DNA from: Hydnum rufescens UP504
Taxonomy: Eukaryota; Basidiomycota; Agaricomycetes; Cantharellales; Hydnaceae
DNA length: 64,000 nt
Direction: 5' to 3'
Assembly (NCBI GenBank): GCA_014904985.1
Contig: MU129045.1
Coordinates: 45,920-109,919, forward strand
The translations under genes were made by a program, and so were the position numbers. Of the stretch, positions 1 through 11,077 are shown in pieces. Under the pieces are notes generated by a model. It worked only from the letters and a program-made list of their open reading frames with translations. It had not been told where the DNA came from and did not search any database. Position 1 is the first letter of the stretch, and every line of letters starts with the position of its first letter.

Positions 1-775
1 GGTGCTCCACACTACCCTTCAGTATTTTGCGAATATCTCCACCAGTTTTGATCCAATTCGTTAGTAATGACCACCCCTGGAAAGACGCTGAAAATCCGCA
101 TCGAATGGTACCAAGGGCAAAACGAGCGGATTAGAACTCGGCTTTCTGTGATTTAGTCTCCCCATGTCTCATTTCACTTTTACCTCCGCTTTTCTGATTA
201 TTAAAGGCAATTATGGTTCCGGTACCCTATGTCCGATGGAGGGTACGTCTAGGGCGACCAGTTCCACCTTTCCCCAAGGATTCTGTTCAGTAGGAGAGGA
301 GGAATACCTTGGTTAAGCCATATTCCCCTGTTCTGACTTGTTAATTGAATATCTCCTTCAGTTTTCAAGCTTTTGACTTGATTTTTTTCTCATTCATTTC
401 GCCTTAATCTACCTTTCTTCCGGTTACCATAGCATTTTTCTGTGATGTATATTAAGTGCAAGAGATGCGAATTTCCATTGTCTTTCCCCTCATCCCCAGT
501 TTTGAAGGCTAACAAATGGCCACTGGTCCAAGGGTAAACTCCACAACACAATCACTACTTATCACGCTTTTGATAGGTTCTCAAGAGGAGGACTTAGTGT
601 GTGATTTGATCCCTTCATTCACTGTTAGAATAGTCGCTATCAAAGCAGTACATTTCTCCCATCCAAAAGACCACTCCTTCCCAAGGACCTGAACACCTGG
701 ATTGATCCCATGATCCCTTCTCTTCGTTCTCGATCTCGTATCATGGACTGTGGCTGGAGTTGACTTCAAAATTCC
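1..775 (-). repeat. Interspersed repeat R, copy 1, cut by the window edge
   Basis: Read on the minus strand, this stretch is closely similar to copy 3 (from 5,140) and copy 4 (from 16,028). Shared landmarks are 'CCAGCCACAGTCCATGAT' near 740, the block 'TCCTCCTCTTGAGA' near 585 and 'GCTATGGTAACC' near 430. Copies 1 and 3 form a large inverted pair around the first 5 kb. The repeat starts with TGGGAA. I see no clear coding frame in it. It could be a long LTR or a non-autonomous element; the outer end is outside the window. Confidence 0.7.
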
Positions 776-778
776 CAC

Positions 779-1429
779 TTACAATGTGGGAACAAGGGAA
801 CAACAGGTGCTGACAAGGGCCAATGCTGCCACTGGTTGACTACACCCATAGCCTGCTGGCTAGGCCTGATAGAGTGAGGGCAATAATAATAAGAGAAATG
901 CCAATAATGGCAAGGATGACAATAACCCCCTTAGTGAATGGAGGGAGAGAGGAGACAAGAGCATTTGAGGAAGTAGGTGCCATATGATAGAGTCGATGAA
1001 GAATGATATTCCAACGGGTAATCCTTAAGGAGAAGCAAATGTCAATTTGATCCTGACAACATATGTATCCCCCTTAGTGTATGTACTTCCAAGGCAGTGT
1101 ACACCTGGGTACTCCAAAGGTGTCCAAAGTGTCAAAGGACTGTAATGATGTGGAAGGAGTATGGATTGGGACAGGTTGTGGATTCAGGGACTGGGGCAGA
1201 GGAGGAGGAGGGGGAGTCTGGATTGGTAACTCCATGGACTCACATGAGGGAGCAAGGGAATGACAGGTGGCTGACGAAGGGGAACCAATGCTGACTAGGA
1301 TGACTACCCAAGCCATAGCTGCTGGTCGAGGCTGATAGAGCAAGGGCATTAGATGATAAGAGAAATGTCCAATGAATGGCAAGGTATAGACAATAAACCC
1401 CTTGAAAGGGGTTGAGATTGAAAGAGGAA
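779..1429. repeat. Pair of diverged direct repeats, ~420 bp apart
   Basis: Bases ~780-930 and ~1,210-1,425 align with each other. Both contain 'gcaagggaa/acaagggaa', a 'gctgctggtcgaggctgatagag'-type block and 'aataaccccctt/aataaacccctt'. Neither gives a convincing protein. The segment joins repeat R copy 1 (minus) to copy 2 (plus) and is probably older transposon sequence. Confidence 0.5.
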
Positions 1430-1707
1430 TCACACCCTAGGTCCTCCTCTTGAGAGCCTATCAAAAGGTGGATAAGTGAGGTCAAGTTTTGGAATTTTAC
1501 CCTAACACCAGCAGCAGTTCAACTAGCTTTTCAACTGGGGATGGGGGGAAAGATGATAGAAATTCACATCTCCTGCACTTAATATACATCACAGAAAAAT
1601 GCTATGGTAACCGGCGGAAAGGTGGGATTAAGGCAAAAATGATGAAAAAAAAATCAAGTCAAAAGCTTCAAAACTGAAGGAGATATTCAATTAACAAGTC
1701 AGAATAA
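1430..1707 (+). repeat. Interspersed repeat R, copy 2, internal fragment
   Basis: This matches the part of R around 'TCCTCCTCTTGAGAGCC' through 'CAATTAACAAGTCAGAATA', in inverted orientation to copy 1. Similarity stops abruptly near 1,707, immediately before the Tc1-type transposase relic. Confidence 0.65.
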
Positions 1708-1754
1708 GATGCATCCCTATCCTTCATGCTGAAGGATTCTCACCAGTACAGATT

Positions 1755-2755
1755 TCAGAGAGGCTGCATGTCTCTTGCTGATTTGTGTACCTCACCCTTG
1801 AGTTTCAAAGAAAATATGGGGTTCCTTACCATCCTGATCATGCCCAGTGGGGCCAAGAACATATTCTCAGTGCTGAGTCCATTACATTTATTGATGAGCT
1901 ACTAGTCACTGATAGGACATTATACCTTGATGAAATCCAAGCTAAGCTTTCATTGGTGTGTGGTATCAATGTATCTCTTTCAACCATCAAGCATACCCTT
2001 GACTGGATGTGTATTTCTCACAAACACATTTCCAAAGAAGCTAGTGAATGGAATGATCTTCTCTGTGCTGCATTTGTGAATGAAGTAGCCAGACTTGTCC
2101 CAAACTCTGATATGTTGCTGTGTGTGGATGAGAGTTCAAAGGATGATCATACCATGACTTGGCAGTGGGGATATTCATGTCTTGGTACAGAGTGTATTGT
2201 ATGTCAACCCTTCATATGTGGAAGGTGATACTCAATCCTCCCAGTCCTGGGGTTGGATGGCTACCTCTCTTTCAACATTTTTGAAGGCTCAGTAACTGCT
2301 GAAAAGTTTGAGAAATTCCTGTGTGAGCATGTGGTGTGTCAACAATAATGATTCCCTTCACATTGTGGTTGATTCTAATTACTTGGACTAGGTGCCATTG
2401 ATGCATCCCTACCCTGGCCCACAAAGTGTCCTTATCCTTGATAACTGTTCAATCCATCATGGCCCACTGTCAAAGCACTTATTGAGGACAAGGCTGGTAA
2501 AATATCAAATTCATTCTCTGTTTGAATACTGCTAATACAGGACTTGTAGGGGGATGGCTCTTGTTTCTACCACCATATTCCCCAGATTTCAATCTGATTG
2601 AACAATCATTCTCCTGTATCAAGGCATGGCTCTGCCATCACTATAATGATGAACTTGACAAAGCCAGTCCCATTAGTTTCATACAGCATGCATGTGACAC
2701 TATAACAGTGGACAAGGCTCATGGATGGTTTCAAGATTCAGGTTACACCATGTAA
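1755..2755 (+). pseudogene. Tc1/mariner-type (DDE_3) transposase, broken
   Basis: The first part (1,785-2,228) has the fungal Tc1-type pattern: a 'KYGVPYHPDH' linker, a helix-turn-helix-like 'LYLDEIQAKL...VSLSTIKHTL', and the first catalytic aspartate in 'LLCVDESSKDD'. After a stop, another frame continues with 'YSILPVLGLDG' (~2,230). The second aspartate is in 'LILDNCSIHHG' (~2,440). A third piece (2,522-2,755) holds 'LPPYSPDFNLIEQSF', with the catalytic glutamate. All three catalytic positions are recognisable, but at least two frameshifts or stops break the reading frame, so it is inactive. Terminal inverted repeats were not found. The identification is firm; the exact ends are not. Confidence 0.85.
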
Positions 2756-3084
2756 TGTAGTTAGAATGAATCTATCCTCTCACTACATACCCCCAAACCT
2801 ACCATACTAACCTCCAATTGGGTTCCATGCTCCCAGCCCAATTTCTGTCCAAGAACCATCAGAGTTCTGCATCCTATTGATGCACCCCTCCTCAGCAGCC
2901 TGCTCCTGCCAAGAAATCATGTACTGGGAGTCTTGGTACCCAGTTCTGCCATGAGCAATCCCACTGTGACCATCATCCCACTGTTCAGTTCCCTCATCAC
3001 AGTGGTAAAACATTGTATGCCACCACCTCCAGGGAATACATGCTCAAACTGTCTCCAACCATCATCACTATCCTCAGGGAGAGG

Positions 3085-3921
3085 TCACTTTTGGCCCCTG
3101 GATTGATTACAATTCTTTGAAGATGATTGTGGAGAAAGAGTTCGGGGGGGTGCAGTGGGACTTGGAGTTGGTTTGGAAAGGAAGGGATTGGCATGAACAG
3201 TTGTGGAGGGATTGGAAATCATCATATTCATACAAACTGGGCCAGTATTCACTAGGGTAATTGCACTCGAATTTGAAGCAGTGGGGTTTGGCTGGCTTGG
3301 CATGCTGAATGGGACATGAGCCTGCCTTTGCACCTCCAAATTACTGACATGCAAGTCCCCATGTGGATGAAGAAGCTGCAAGGTTTTGAAGAGTTGCAGC
3401 CTCTGCTTCCCATACCCCATGCAGGCCTTACGAAAGTGAGGAATGGCAAATGGCTTCAGTTGGGGAATGCACTTGCATAGGTCCTTGTTGGAGAGTTCAG
3501 GAACTGTATCATCAGGATATAGCTCCTGTTCAATCATGACCTTGCAAAACAACAAGTAGTTGCCCTGATTGTTCACACTACACCATGTGATAAACAGGTT
3601 GATGTCATGGACATTTCCAACAGGAATGGTGCCAATGGCAGGAGAGGATGGTGGCTCAGTGGTATTTTGATGACGACAGGTTGGTGTAGTCTTCAAATCA
3701 GGTTGGTTCAGTGGCAGAGGAGAGGGCAGGAGCATGACATGAGGGGGATCACATTTTATAACTGCAGATAGAAGCTCAAGGAGCTGCAAAGTTCTGATGT
3801 TGCCAGTCTCAGTGGGTTCCAAGCAAACATTGTGATGGCGGTGGGTGGCAAGGTCAAAAAATTTGACATTTGGTGGGCTCTCAAGGGTTGCAGTATTCTC
3901 GTGCTGATGCATATAGAACAT
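3085..3921 (-). CDS. Uncharacterised 278-codon reading frame
   Basis: This open frame begins MFYMHQHENTATL and is rich in Pro, Ser, Asn and Thr at both ends. In the middle (~residues 105-190) is a compact, probably helical section around 'DINLFITWC' and 'ELSNKDLCKCIPQL', which loosely resembles a SAM-like helical domain. I cannot name the family. It is followed upstream on the same strand by another relic (4,336-4,812), so the two may be exons of one decayed gene carried among transposons. There is no clear start context, and it may be a pseudogene. Confidence 0.4.
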   Translation of the reverse strand: MFYMHQHENTATLESPPNVKFFDLATHRHHNVCLEPTETGNIRTLQLLELLSAVIKCDPPHVMLLPSPLPLNQPDLKTTPTCRHQNTTEPPSSPAIGTIPVGNVHDINLFITWCSVNNQGNYLLFCKVMIEQELYPDDTVPELSNKDLCKCIPQLKPFAIPHFRKACMGYGKQRLQLFKTLQLLHPHGDLHVSNLEVQRQAHVPFSMPSQPNPTASNSSAITLVNTGPVCMNMMISNPSTTVHANPFLSKPTPSPTAPPRTLSPQSSSKNCNQSRGQK

Positions 3922-4335
3922 GTCAATATATGTACAATATCCTCAAATATATCACTCACAATCACTCTAGCCCACATGCCAAAAGCCAAAACATTGAGGT
4001 GGATACAATGATCATCCACATGGCACTGAAAACACCACTTGCTGAGGTGGAGAGAACACTTCCATCATATCTTCAGCACAAGGGTATGTTTAGCTTGCAC
4101 AATCTCAAGCAGAGTCAGATCTATGACATTTGGAGCCTATTGGTGGTGAGTTAGCACAGTATGTGGAGAGACAGTGTGAGAAATCATCTCACATGCGATG
4201 CAGTGCCATACCCACTTCCACTGTCACTGGCTGAAGGACTTGCCTGGGAACCATTATTATTCTATAATTGCAGCATTGAAGTCAGATGGAAATAGAATAG
4301 CTTTATGCCGGGCTCACTGATACAAGAAACACAGC

Positions 4336-4812
4336 CAGGTCCATGTCTTTGACTTCAATGCATATAGCAATTGCACCATAGCTCTCAATATCTCACTTCA
4401 TATTGATATATTTGGCTTCAGTCTCAACCATATTTTCTAACCTCTCACTTGAAAACCAAGACAAATTAGTAGATATCAACTTGAAGGAGGGCATAGTATG
4501 GGACACCCATGCTTTCCCATCATAGCACCACTTGAAAACAACACTCTGGCCTGACAGTGCATTGTATGGCCCATCGAAATATGGCCCCAATGCATGGAGG
4601 CCACATTGCCAGAATCAGTAGACAGAGGAGTCAAAACTCTCAAAGTCAAAGTCAAAGACTTTCTGAATGGTCTCCTTGATGACCTTTGGTGCTGGAACTT
4701 TTTTCCTGGGTACAGAGAGCAGGGGGTAGACAGTTTTACTTGCATGAAGACGAATAATCACTGAGACTGTAGAAGATTCCTTGCTGTCCACAGAACCAGG
4801 AGAGACCTCCAT
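4336..4812 (-). pseudogene. Uncharacterised gene relic with in-frame stops
   Basis: One frame reads from ATG at 4,812 (MEVSPGSVDSKESSTVSVI) through two in-frame stops, near 4,615 and 4,393. Protein-like sequence lies on both sides of each stop ('LHALGPYFDGPYNAL', 'IESYGAIAICIEVKDMD'). Coding character on both sides of the stops suggests a decayed gene. It is on the same strand as, and upstream of, the frame at 3,085-3,921. I recognise no domain. Confidence 0.4.
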
Positions 4813-5139
4813 GACATGGAACTAGGTGGGGATGAGCACAGGATGGAAAAAAAAAACCAGGGAGTACCTGTGATTCACATGGAATTCAGTTACCCATATC
4901 ACAGCTATTCAATTGGCCATATTTTGAAGATGTGCTTGCAAGGATTCTCTTGAGCTCTCTATAGATGACACTTTGCCTAATGCATATCCCTTCTGACTAA
5001 TTCTGTGGTAGTCAAGGTGTAATAAGGCTCTCATAACTTCATAGCATGGTATTCAATTGGTGATTGGGATTTCTGAATTGAGTGTGCCTGAATCTAGGAC
5101 AAAGTAGAAAAAAAAAACACAGCTGCACACTTCAGTGCA
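4813..5139. other. AT-rich spacer, nothing recognised
   Basis: No coding frame or structured repeat could be supported. There are A-tracts near 4,847 and 5,108. Confidence 0.5.
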
Positions 5140-6175
5140 AATGACTGTAATATACATTGCAGAAAAATGCTATGGTAACCAGCAGAAAGGTGGGATTAAG
5201 GCGAAAATGATGAAAAATAAATCAAGTCAAAAGCTTCAAAACTGAAGGAGATATTCCAAAATCAAGTCAGAATAGGGAAATATGGCTTAACCAAGCTATT
5301 CCTCCTCTCCTACTGAACAAAATCCCTTGGGGAATGGTGGAACTGGTCATCCTAGATGTACCCTTCATCGGATATAAGAGGGGCAGAGAATAATTGCGAT
5401 TAATAATCAAAAAAGCAGAGGCAATAATGGAATGAGACATGGGGGAGTTAAATTGTAGAGAGCTGAGTTCTTATCGGATCGTTTTTCCCTTGGTACTGTT
5501 GGATGTGGACCATTGACAGCTTTCTAGGCATGCTTGTCCCGAAGGAATTGGATCAAAACTGACTGAGAAAATTGAAAAATACTGAAGGGAAATATGAAAC
5601 ACATAGTAAAATCGACCTGGCAAATGCAGTTTTGATTCGTTCGGCTCGTGTTTGGTATCGTATGAAAGGTGTGAATCGTAGCTTTCTGGGAGCTATTTTT
5701 CCGAGTCTATCCGATTAAAACTGAGGGAGATATTTCGCATTTACTCCTTGAGAGCACCGCATTAGCCCCTATTTGTCATGTGACAAGTCCGCAAGTTGGA
5801 ATCAAGGCCCGGGTGTGTAATCCATTGTGTTACATAATCACAATTCGTTAGAGTCACCCTTGAGGCAACAGGAAGCATGTGTCAGAAGTGGGATTGATTG
5901 AAGGTCAAACAAAGCAAGCAAGTTGAATTGCTATTGCCACATTGAGGTACAGCATAAAAAGATGGAATTTAGGGTGGTCTGTTGAAGTGCCATGGATGAA
6001 CAATAAATTGGCTTGTGTGCAAACAAAGGAATGGCATGGATTCACAGGTATTAGACATATGGGACATAGGCTTGTTCTCAAATGAATGAACAGCATGGGA
6101 ACTGGGCCCAGATTGACATAGGAATGGACTCATTTAATTGAAAAATCATCCTCAGATAGGGTTTGTACATGGTGG
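5140..6175 (+). repeat. Interspersed repeat R, copy 3, most complete
   Basis: It matches copy 1 inverted (5,150-5,600) and copy 4 directly (up to 'ACATGGTGGGGATTTGTCCCTCCC', ending ~6,175). The right end (5,870-6,175) is alignable with 16,735-17,045, where copy 4 has a short open frame (MAQNTGLSREHIE). Here that frame is closed. It ends next to a Copia RNase H relic. No terminal inverted repeat or target duplication was found. Confidence 0.65.
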
Positions 6176-6229
6176 GGATTTGTCCCTCCCACACTGGCAT
6201 GCAAGTGCACCCAGCACTGAACATCTTAG

Positions 6230-6776
6230 TGCTCTAAAGTGAGTCTACCATTACCTGACCAAAACAAAGGATGCAAGTCTCACCTTTGATGGCAAAGACT
6301 TGAGTGTCTTCCATGGTTTTACAGACTCTGATTGGGCTGGTGATCCTGTGGACAGACAATCAATTAATGGGATTCTTTGGATTCTTTGTGGTGCACCTGT
6401 GGGTTGGAGCTCATGGAAGCAGACCAGTGTTGTGCTCTCCAGCACCAAAGGGGAGTATGTGGCAGTGACACATGGAACCCAAGATGCACTTTGGTATCAG
6501 AATTTTCTCAGTGATCTTGACTTTCTGCTACAAGATCCTACCATTATCTATGTGGACAATCAGTCTGCCATAGCACTTGCATGTAACAAGAGATTTTCAG
6601 AGTGGACAAAGCATTTAGAAGTTGGCCATCATTTCATTCATGAGAAACTCAAAGACCAAATGATCTCACTTGAGTACATTCCCATGGACAAGCAACTTGC
6701 TGACATTCTTACAAAACCACTTCTGAAGGACCAATTTTGTGTGCTCACCAGAATGATGGGATTGAATGGCATCTAG
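6230..6776 (+). pseudogene. Copia retrotransposon RNase H end of pol
   Basis: The frame from ~6,250 reads 'YHYLTKTKDASLTFDG', 'HGFTDSDWAGDPVDRQS', 'LSSTKGEYVAVTHGTQDALW', 'YVDNQSAIALA' and 'HLEVGHHFIHEKLKDQ', then 'PMDKQLADILTKPL', and stops at 6,776. These are the ordered hallmarks of the Ty1/Copia RNase H C-terminus, with the DSDWAG, E-Y and DNQ acidic positions all present. The reverse transcriptase, integrase and protease parts are missing upstream, where repeat R abuts, so this is a 5'-truncated relic. A 3' LTR may follow from ~6,799 (TGTCAGAAATC), but its end is not seen. Confidence 0.9.
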
Positions 6777-6996
6777 ACACCCTTGAGTGGGCATGTCAGA
6801 AATCAAGGCTACCCATATGTCACCTACAGATATATATACTATATCTGTCCCACACACCTGTATAGAATATTGGATTTACCTGAAGGCTTTCCTCAGTCCT
6901 CTATTACAAGACTCTGGTGAGCCAAGTAGAACAACTGTTCCTCTCATTCTTCTTCTTACATATTGTATATAGAACCTTTTTACTAGTCTCTTGACA

Positions 6997-7411
6997 AAGA
7001 CAATTGACAAGGAGTCATGGCACAAGGATTATATAAGGTCACAAAAGATGAGTACATGAGAGGAGTGAGGTGGAAGACTAATTCTCAATGAAGCTTAACA
7101 TGAGAGAAGAGTTCATGAGAGACAAAAGGCTTAGTCATGAGAAAGAGAGTTCAATTGAAGACAATATATTCTTGATCTTCTAAGGAGTGAGGTTACAAAA
7201 GGTAGCTACTTATATACTGAGAGATCAAGGGGGGATTGGTAAGGTAGTTACTAAGAAGGGAAGGATGAATAAAGGATGGAGAGATGTCAGCAGGAAGGAG
7301 TGGATTAATAAAGGAGGATGATTGGGGAGTTGTAAGTGATAGGTGGCAAAGTCATGTGATTGTGGGAGAGCTGTGGTTAATCTTGTGAGGTTGTGAGTAC
7401 AACTCATAACA
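6997..7411 (+). repeat. Solo-LTR family S, copy 1, 5' end missing
   Basis: The stretch aligns with the family S copies at 10,575, 12,273 and 15,166. It shares 'AAGGATTATATAAGGTC', 'GAATTCTCA'-like sequence, 'TCTTCTAAGGAG' and the 3' terminus 'GAGTACAACTCATAACA'. The 5' ~90 bases, including the terminal TGTTAAGG, are absent. It directly abuts the Copia pol relic at 7,412. Confidence 0.75.
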
Positions 7412-8657
7412 GGGACACTACACTGGCTACTTGGAATTAAGGTTGAGCAAGATCACAAATTGTGAGTTATTCAACTTTCACAGACCTTCTACATCAACTC
7501 AATTGTCAGACAATTCTCCCTGAATGACACAAAGCCCATTACTCTGCTGATGGAGCCTGGGGCCACATACTTGCAGGCAGACTGCCTCACTGATCCTGCA
7601 GATGTTGACCAAATGAAACAGATCCCATATTGCAAGGCTATTGGCAGCCTTATGTATGCATCTGTAGCCACCTGCCCTGATATTACCTTTCCTGTTTCAA
7701 CTCTATCACAATTCCTTGACAACCTGGGACCAGTACACTGGGAGGCTGCCAAATGAGTCATCTGATATTTGGCAGGCATGAGAGATGTCAATCTAGTGTA
7801 TGATACTGAACATCATGATCTACTTGGCCCCACAGATGCCAACAGAGCCACCAACATGCAATCTCTGGATATGCATTTCTAATTAATGGTGGTGCCATCT
7901 CATGGAGCTTGAGAAAACAGGAGCTGCTCACACTATCTACAGCAGAGGCAGAGTATGTCATTGTGACCCATGCAACCAAGGAAGGTATATGGCTTCAGTG
8001 GCTAATCAACAAGTTATTCTGGCTCTCACTTGATCCAACAACCCTTTACTGTGACAATCAGTTGGCATTAAGGCTCATGATGGGTGTGTTATGAGTTGTA
8101 CTCACAACCTCTTACATAACCCAATCACATGACCTCACCCACCTTTGTGCTTATTCATCCCCCTTGCTTATTGTACCTCCTCCCTCATTGTCCTTGATCT
8201 CTATATAAGTAGCTACCTCCAGTACTCTAGCTCCTTAGAAAGATTGAGAATATATGTCTGTACCTGACTCTCTTCCTCATCCATTCTCTCTTGTCTTAAG
8301 TCTCTTGGGAATTCAGCTCTTTCACTCCACTCTCTGTGTTCTTGTCTTCTGCAACATTACATAATCATTTGCTTTGTGAATCCACTTGTCAGATATATTA
8401 AGGGCTCCCCATTCCTAGTCAGCCTTATTACATAATCACTCCCCCATACTAGGAATGACTCTTAACAGGGTGACAATTATCATGCCTGGATGAAACATAT
8501 TGATATATGGTTCCACTTTATCCATGAGATGATCAAGGATGGAACCTCCAATTTTATTTACTGCCCCACAGATGAAATGATGGTTGATGTTTTCACAAAA
8601 GCCCTTGGGCCAACAAAATTGGATTTTCACATGGTTGGACTTGGATTGGGTTGAACT
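7412..8657 (+). pseudogene. Copia pol relic (RT end to RNase H), split by a solo LTR
   Basis: From 7,412 the translation reads 'LHWLLGIKVEQDHK', one stop, 'VIQLSQTFYINSIVRQFSL' and 'CKAIGSLMYASVATCPDI', typical of the RVT_2 C-terminus. RNase H follows (~7,909 on): 'LLTLSTAEAEYVIVTHATKE' and 'LYCDNQLALRLMMG'. The frame is interrupted at 8,087-8,467 by a family S solo LTR and resumes in frame after it with 'NYHAWMKHIDIWFHFIHEM' and 'MMVDVFTKALG', stopping at ~8,655. There are several stops and small indels. A polypurine tract 'TTGGGGGGGAG' follows at ~8,658, so the 3' LTR should begin near 8,665. Confidence 0.9.
8087..8467 (-). repeat. Solo-LTR family S, copy 2, with 5-bp target duplication
   Basis: It begins TGTTATGAGTTGTACTC and ends GACTCTTAACA, the inverse of the copies at 10,575, 12,273 and 15,166. 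It is flanked by GGGTG (8,082-8,086) and GGGTG (8,468-8,472), a perfect 5-bp target site duplication. Removing the element and one repeat restores the Copia RNase H frame. Length is 381 bp. Confidence 0.93.
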
Positions 8658-8664
8658 TGGGGGG

Positions 8665-9772
8665 GAGTATTGGAGTTGGGATCCATTGGGATGAATTGAT
8701 GGTTTAGGGGGTAGGACCCCTATTTGGTAATAATGATGGACACAAGGGTGCCTGCCCCATTTGGAGGGTGTCCCCTGAGTCCACTAATGGTGGCATGTGT
8801 CCACCTACTGTACTTGTATACTCCTGTATCTCTTTTGAATTTCTCTCCATGTCTACTGTAATTCTCCCCTATCCTGTAGACCATAAATTAGCCAGTACTT
8901 ACAAATATCACTGTCTCTTTCTCTCTCACCCACCCTCACACCACTCAGGCACTTAGGCACTCCTATAAGATTCTATCCACCCTTGTTGTCAGTTACCAGA
9001 GTAGCTTTACCATATCCACAAACAAAGAGTCAAGGGCAGGCAGGCCACCTAGGAAGGTTTGAGGGTAGTGTGAGGGAGATAATTGGGGTCACAGATACTG
9101 TAGTTAAAAATAATTTTCAAAAAATTCTGATGGCTGACACCTGAGTCCAGAATGATCAGTTCCCAGACCTCTAGGGAGTATAGGGCCAGTCTCTGGCCTG
9201 TTCTGAGCCTGTACAACAACCTATTACTAATATATTAGTACTCATTACACAGGTATTACAGGCCTGCCAGTAATTAATACTAATTCTATGCTATTATAAT
9301 GTATTATAATAGGGATTTAATAGTAACACTGTGGAGCCTTAGACATGAACATGACACAGGCACTCCACTTGTTGAATGGGTGATACAGTCTGGAACTTGC
9401 CCTGGACTTTCCCTCAGTCTTCTCCCTATGCTGCATCAGGAAAATCAAAAGCCACTTTGAAGACTCTGAAGGCAGGAAGTGCCTAACAGTAAGTCCCTTC
9501 TTCAGAGTCTGTGAAGAGGCCTTCTTCCAACTGGAAGTACTGGAAGATGAATTACATAAGGATTCATAGGTGGAGATGTGACATAAGCTACCATATAGGT
9601 AATATTACATAATCATTTTATTTTAAATATTACACAATCATTAATATTTATACATATTTACATATTACATAATCATCATATTACATAAGCTGCCTGTAGA
9701 AAAGTTCAAGAGATGTTACATAAGCTCCTATATACATAAGCACTGGGCAATATGTATGGGGAGGGGGATTTG
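8665..9772. other. Probable Copia 3' LTR followed by AT-rich sequence
   Basis: The first ~300 bases after the polypurine tract are presumably the 3' LTR of the pol relic, but I could not find a matching 5' LTR, so the end is unknown. From ~9,100 the sequence is AT-rich, with multiple copies of ATTACATAATC between 9,600 and 9,700. No gene is seen. Confidence 0.4.
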
Positions 9773-9957
9773 TTGAAACAACCTTGAGGTATATATGTGC
9801 CTCTGGAGGTCTGTGTGCAAAGTTTGAATCTCAGTTACAGGATGTTTGAGTCATTGTTCTCTTCAGCCTGTTCTAACTACACCAGCTTCAGTCTTCAGAG
9901 ATGTATCCCATCTTCAGAGAGTAAATGATTCTCCTGCTGTGAGTCACTGCTTCATTA
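9773..9957 (+). repeat. Possible 5' LTR of a Copia element
   Basis: It starts with TGTTGAAACAACC and ends just before 'GGTTATGGACAC', the same GGTTATGG that follows the LTR ending at 15,791. A Copia gag start follows ~60 bases later. No second LTR copy was found, so the assignment is tentative. Confidence 0.4.
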
Positions 9958-10017
9958 GGTTATGGACACATTATCACTATAGGCATACTCAATTACACCT
10001 GAGTGACTTCCAAATGC

Positions 10018-11077
10018 CATGACAACTTCAGAACCTGTTGATCCCAAGTGCATCCCATGCCTCACAGGCTCTAATTTCCCAATATGGAAAGTATGGATCA
10101 GTGCCAAAATACACACCCTAGGGGCTTCAGAAATCTTATATGGGGCAGAAACATGCTCTCAACCATCAGATGCCTATGATTGAGCTGCTGCAAAACATCT
10201 AACTGACATTGCCACCTGCACAAACATGATGTGGATACATTCAACATAATAGTTGAACACATTGATGACAACATGATTACTCAATTTGGTGACAAAACTA
10301 TGTCTGCTGCCATATGGAGAACTGTATTATCCATCAACCAGGACACACTCTGGTGTTATAGCCTTCCACATCAAAATAGGCATCATTGAACACAAGTACA
10401 CCAATGGTAACCCCATGGCTGACCACATTGGATGGATACAGGCTGAAAACCAATGCTTACTGGGAATGAAAAAGGGATTAGATGATGAATTCCTGGCCCT
10501 CTTACTACTCCACTCCCTACTGAAAACTGAACAGTGGGTGATATTTATCTCATATACTGTTGAAGCTGCATCTGTGTTAAGGGTTGTTCATGGCTCAGGG
10601 AGGTGATTATGTAATCAGGCTGAGAACAAACAGGAGCCCCTTAATATGATTGATGAGGAGGCTCATGAAGCAAGGATTACATAATGTCATGGAAGATGAG
10701 AATGCAGAGGAATGAAGTGGAGGAACTGAATTCTCAGGGAGACTTGAGACAAGAGGAGGATTGGTGAGAAGAGACAATCACAGAGACATATATTCTCAAT
10801 CTTCTAAGGAGCTAGTGTACAAGCAGTAGCTACTTATATACTAAGATCAAGGGAGGGTTGGTAAGGAGACTATTAAGGAAGGTGGAGGTGGATATGCAGC
10901 ACTTATGTGGCAAGGCTGCCAGGTTATGTGATGTGCTTATGTATGAGGTTACAAGTACAACTCATAACAATCTGACTCTGCTCCCCTCACAGTCACACAT
11001 GTCAAATCCTGATTACTCTCCACAGAGTCACTACTCAAGGACAATCCTACCCATGGTCAATCTGCTCTTGCAGTAGC
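10018..11077 (+). pseudogene. Copia gag relic, split by a solo LTR
   Basis: ATG at 10,018 opens 'MTTSEPVDPKCIPCLTGSNF' and 'PIWKVWISAKIHTLGA', the usual Copia Gag N-terminus (one copy substituted per 'L-G-NF-WK' pattern). After stops near 10,180 and 10,250 it continues with 'IAFHIKIGIIEHKYTNGNPM' and 'GLDDEFLALLLLHSLLKTEQ', the UBN2-type Gag core. The family S solo LTR lies at 10,575-10,969. After it the frame resumes ('LLKDNPTHGQSALAVAV') and stops at ~11,077. At least three stops make it inactive. Confidence 0.8.
10575..10969 (+). repeat. Solo-LTR family S, copy 3, with 5-bp target duplication
   Basis: The ends are TGTTAAGGGTTG and AACTCATAACA. The flanks are ATCTG (10,570-10,574) and ATCTG (10,970-10,974), a perfect target duplication inside the Copia gag relic. 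Length is 395 bp. It contains several ATTATGTAAT/ATTACATAAT motifs. Confidence 0.95.

Noticed and set aside
1074..1433. A 119-codon minus-strand frame with a Pro-rich stretch
   Set aside because: It lies in the diverged direct repeats, the equivalent frame is not open in the sister unit, and no family is recognisable.
9600..9700. Clustered ATTACATAATC motifs as a possible CRISPR or replication origin
   Set aside because: Spacing is irregular, there are no unique equal-length spacers, and the host is a fungus; the same motif is scattered in the LTRs.
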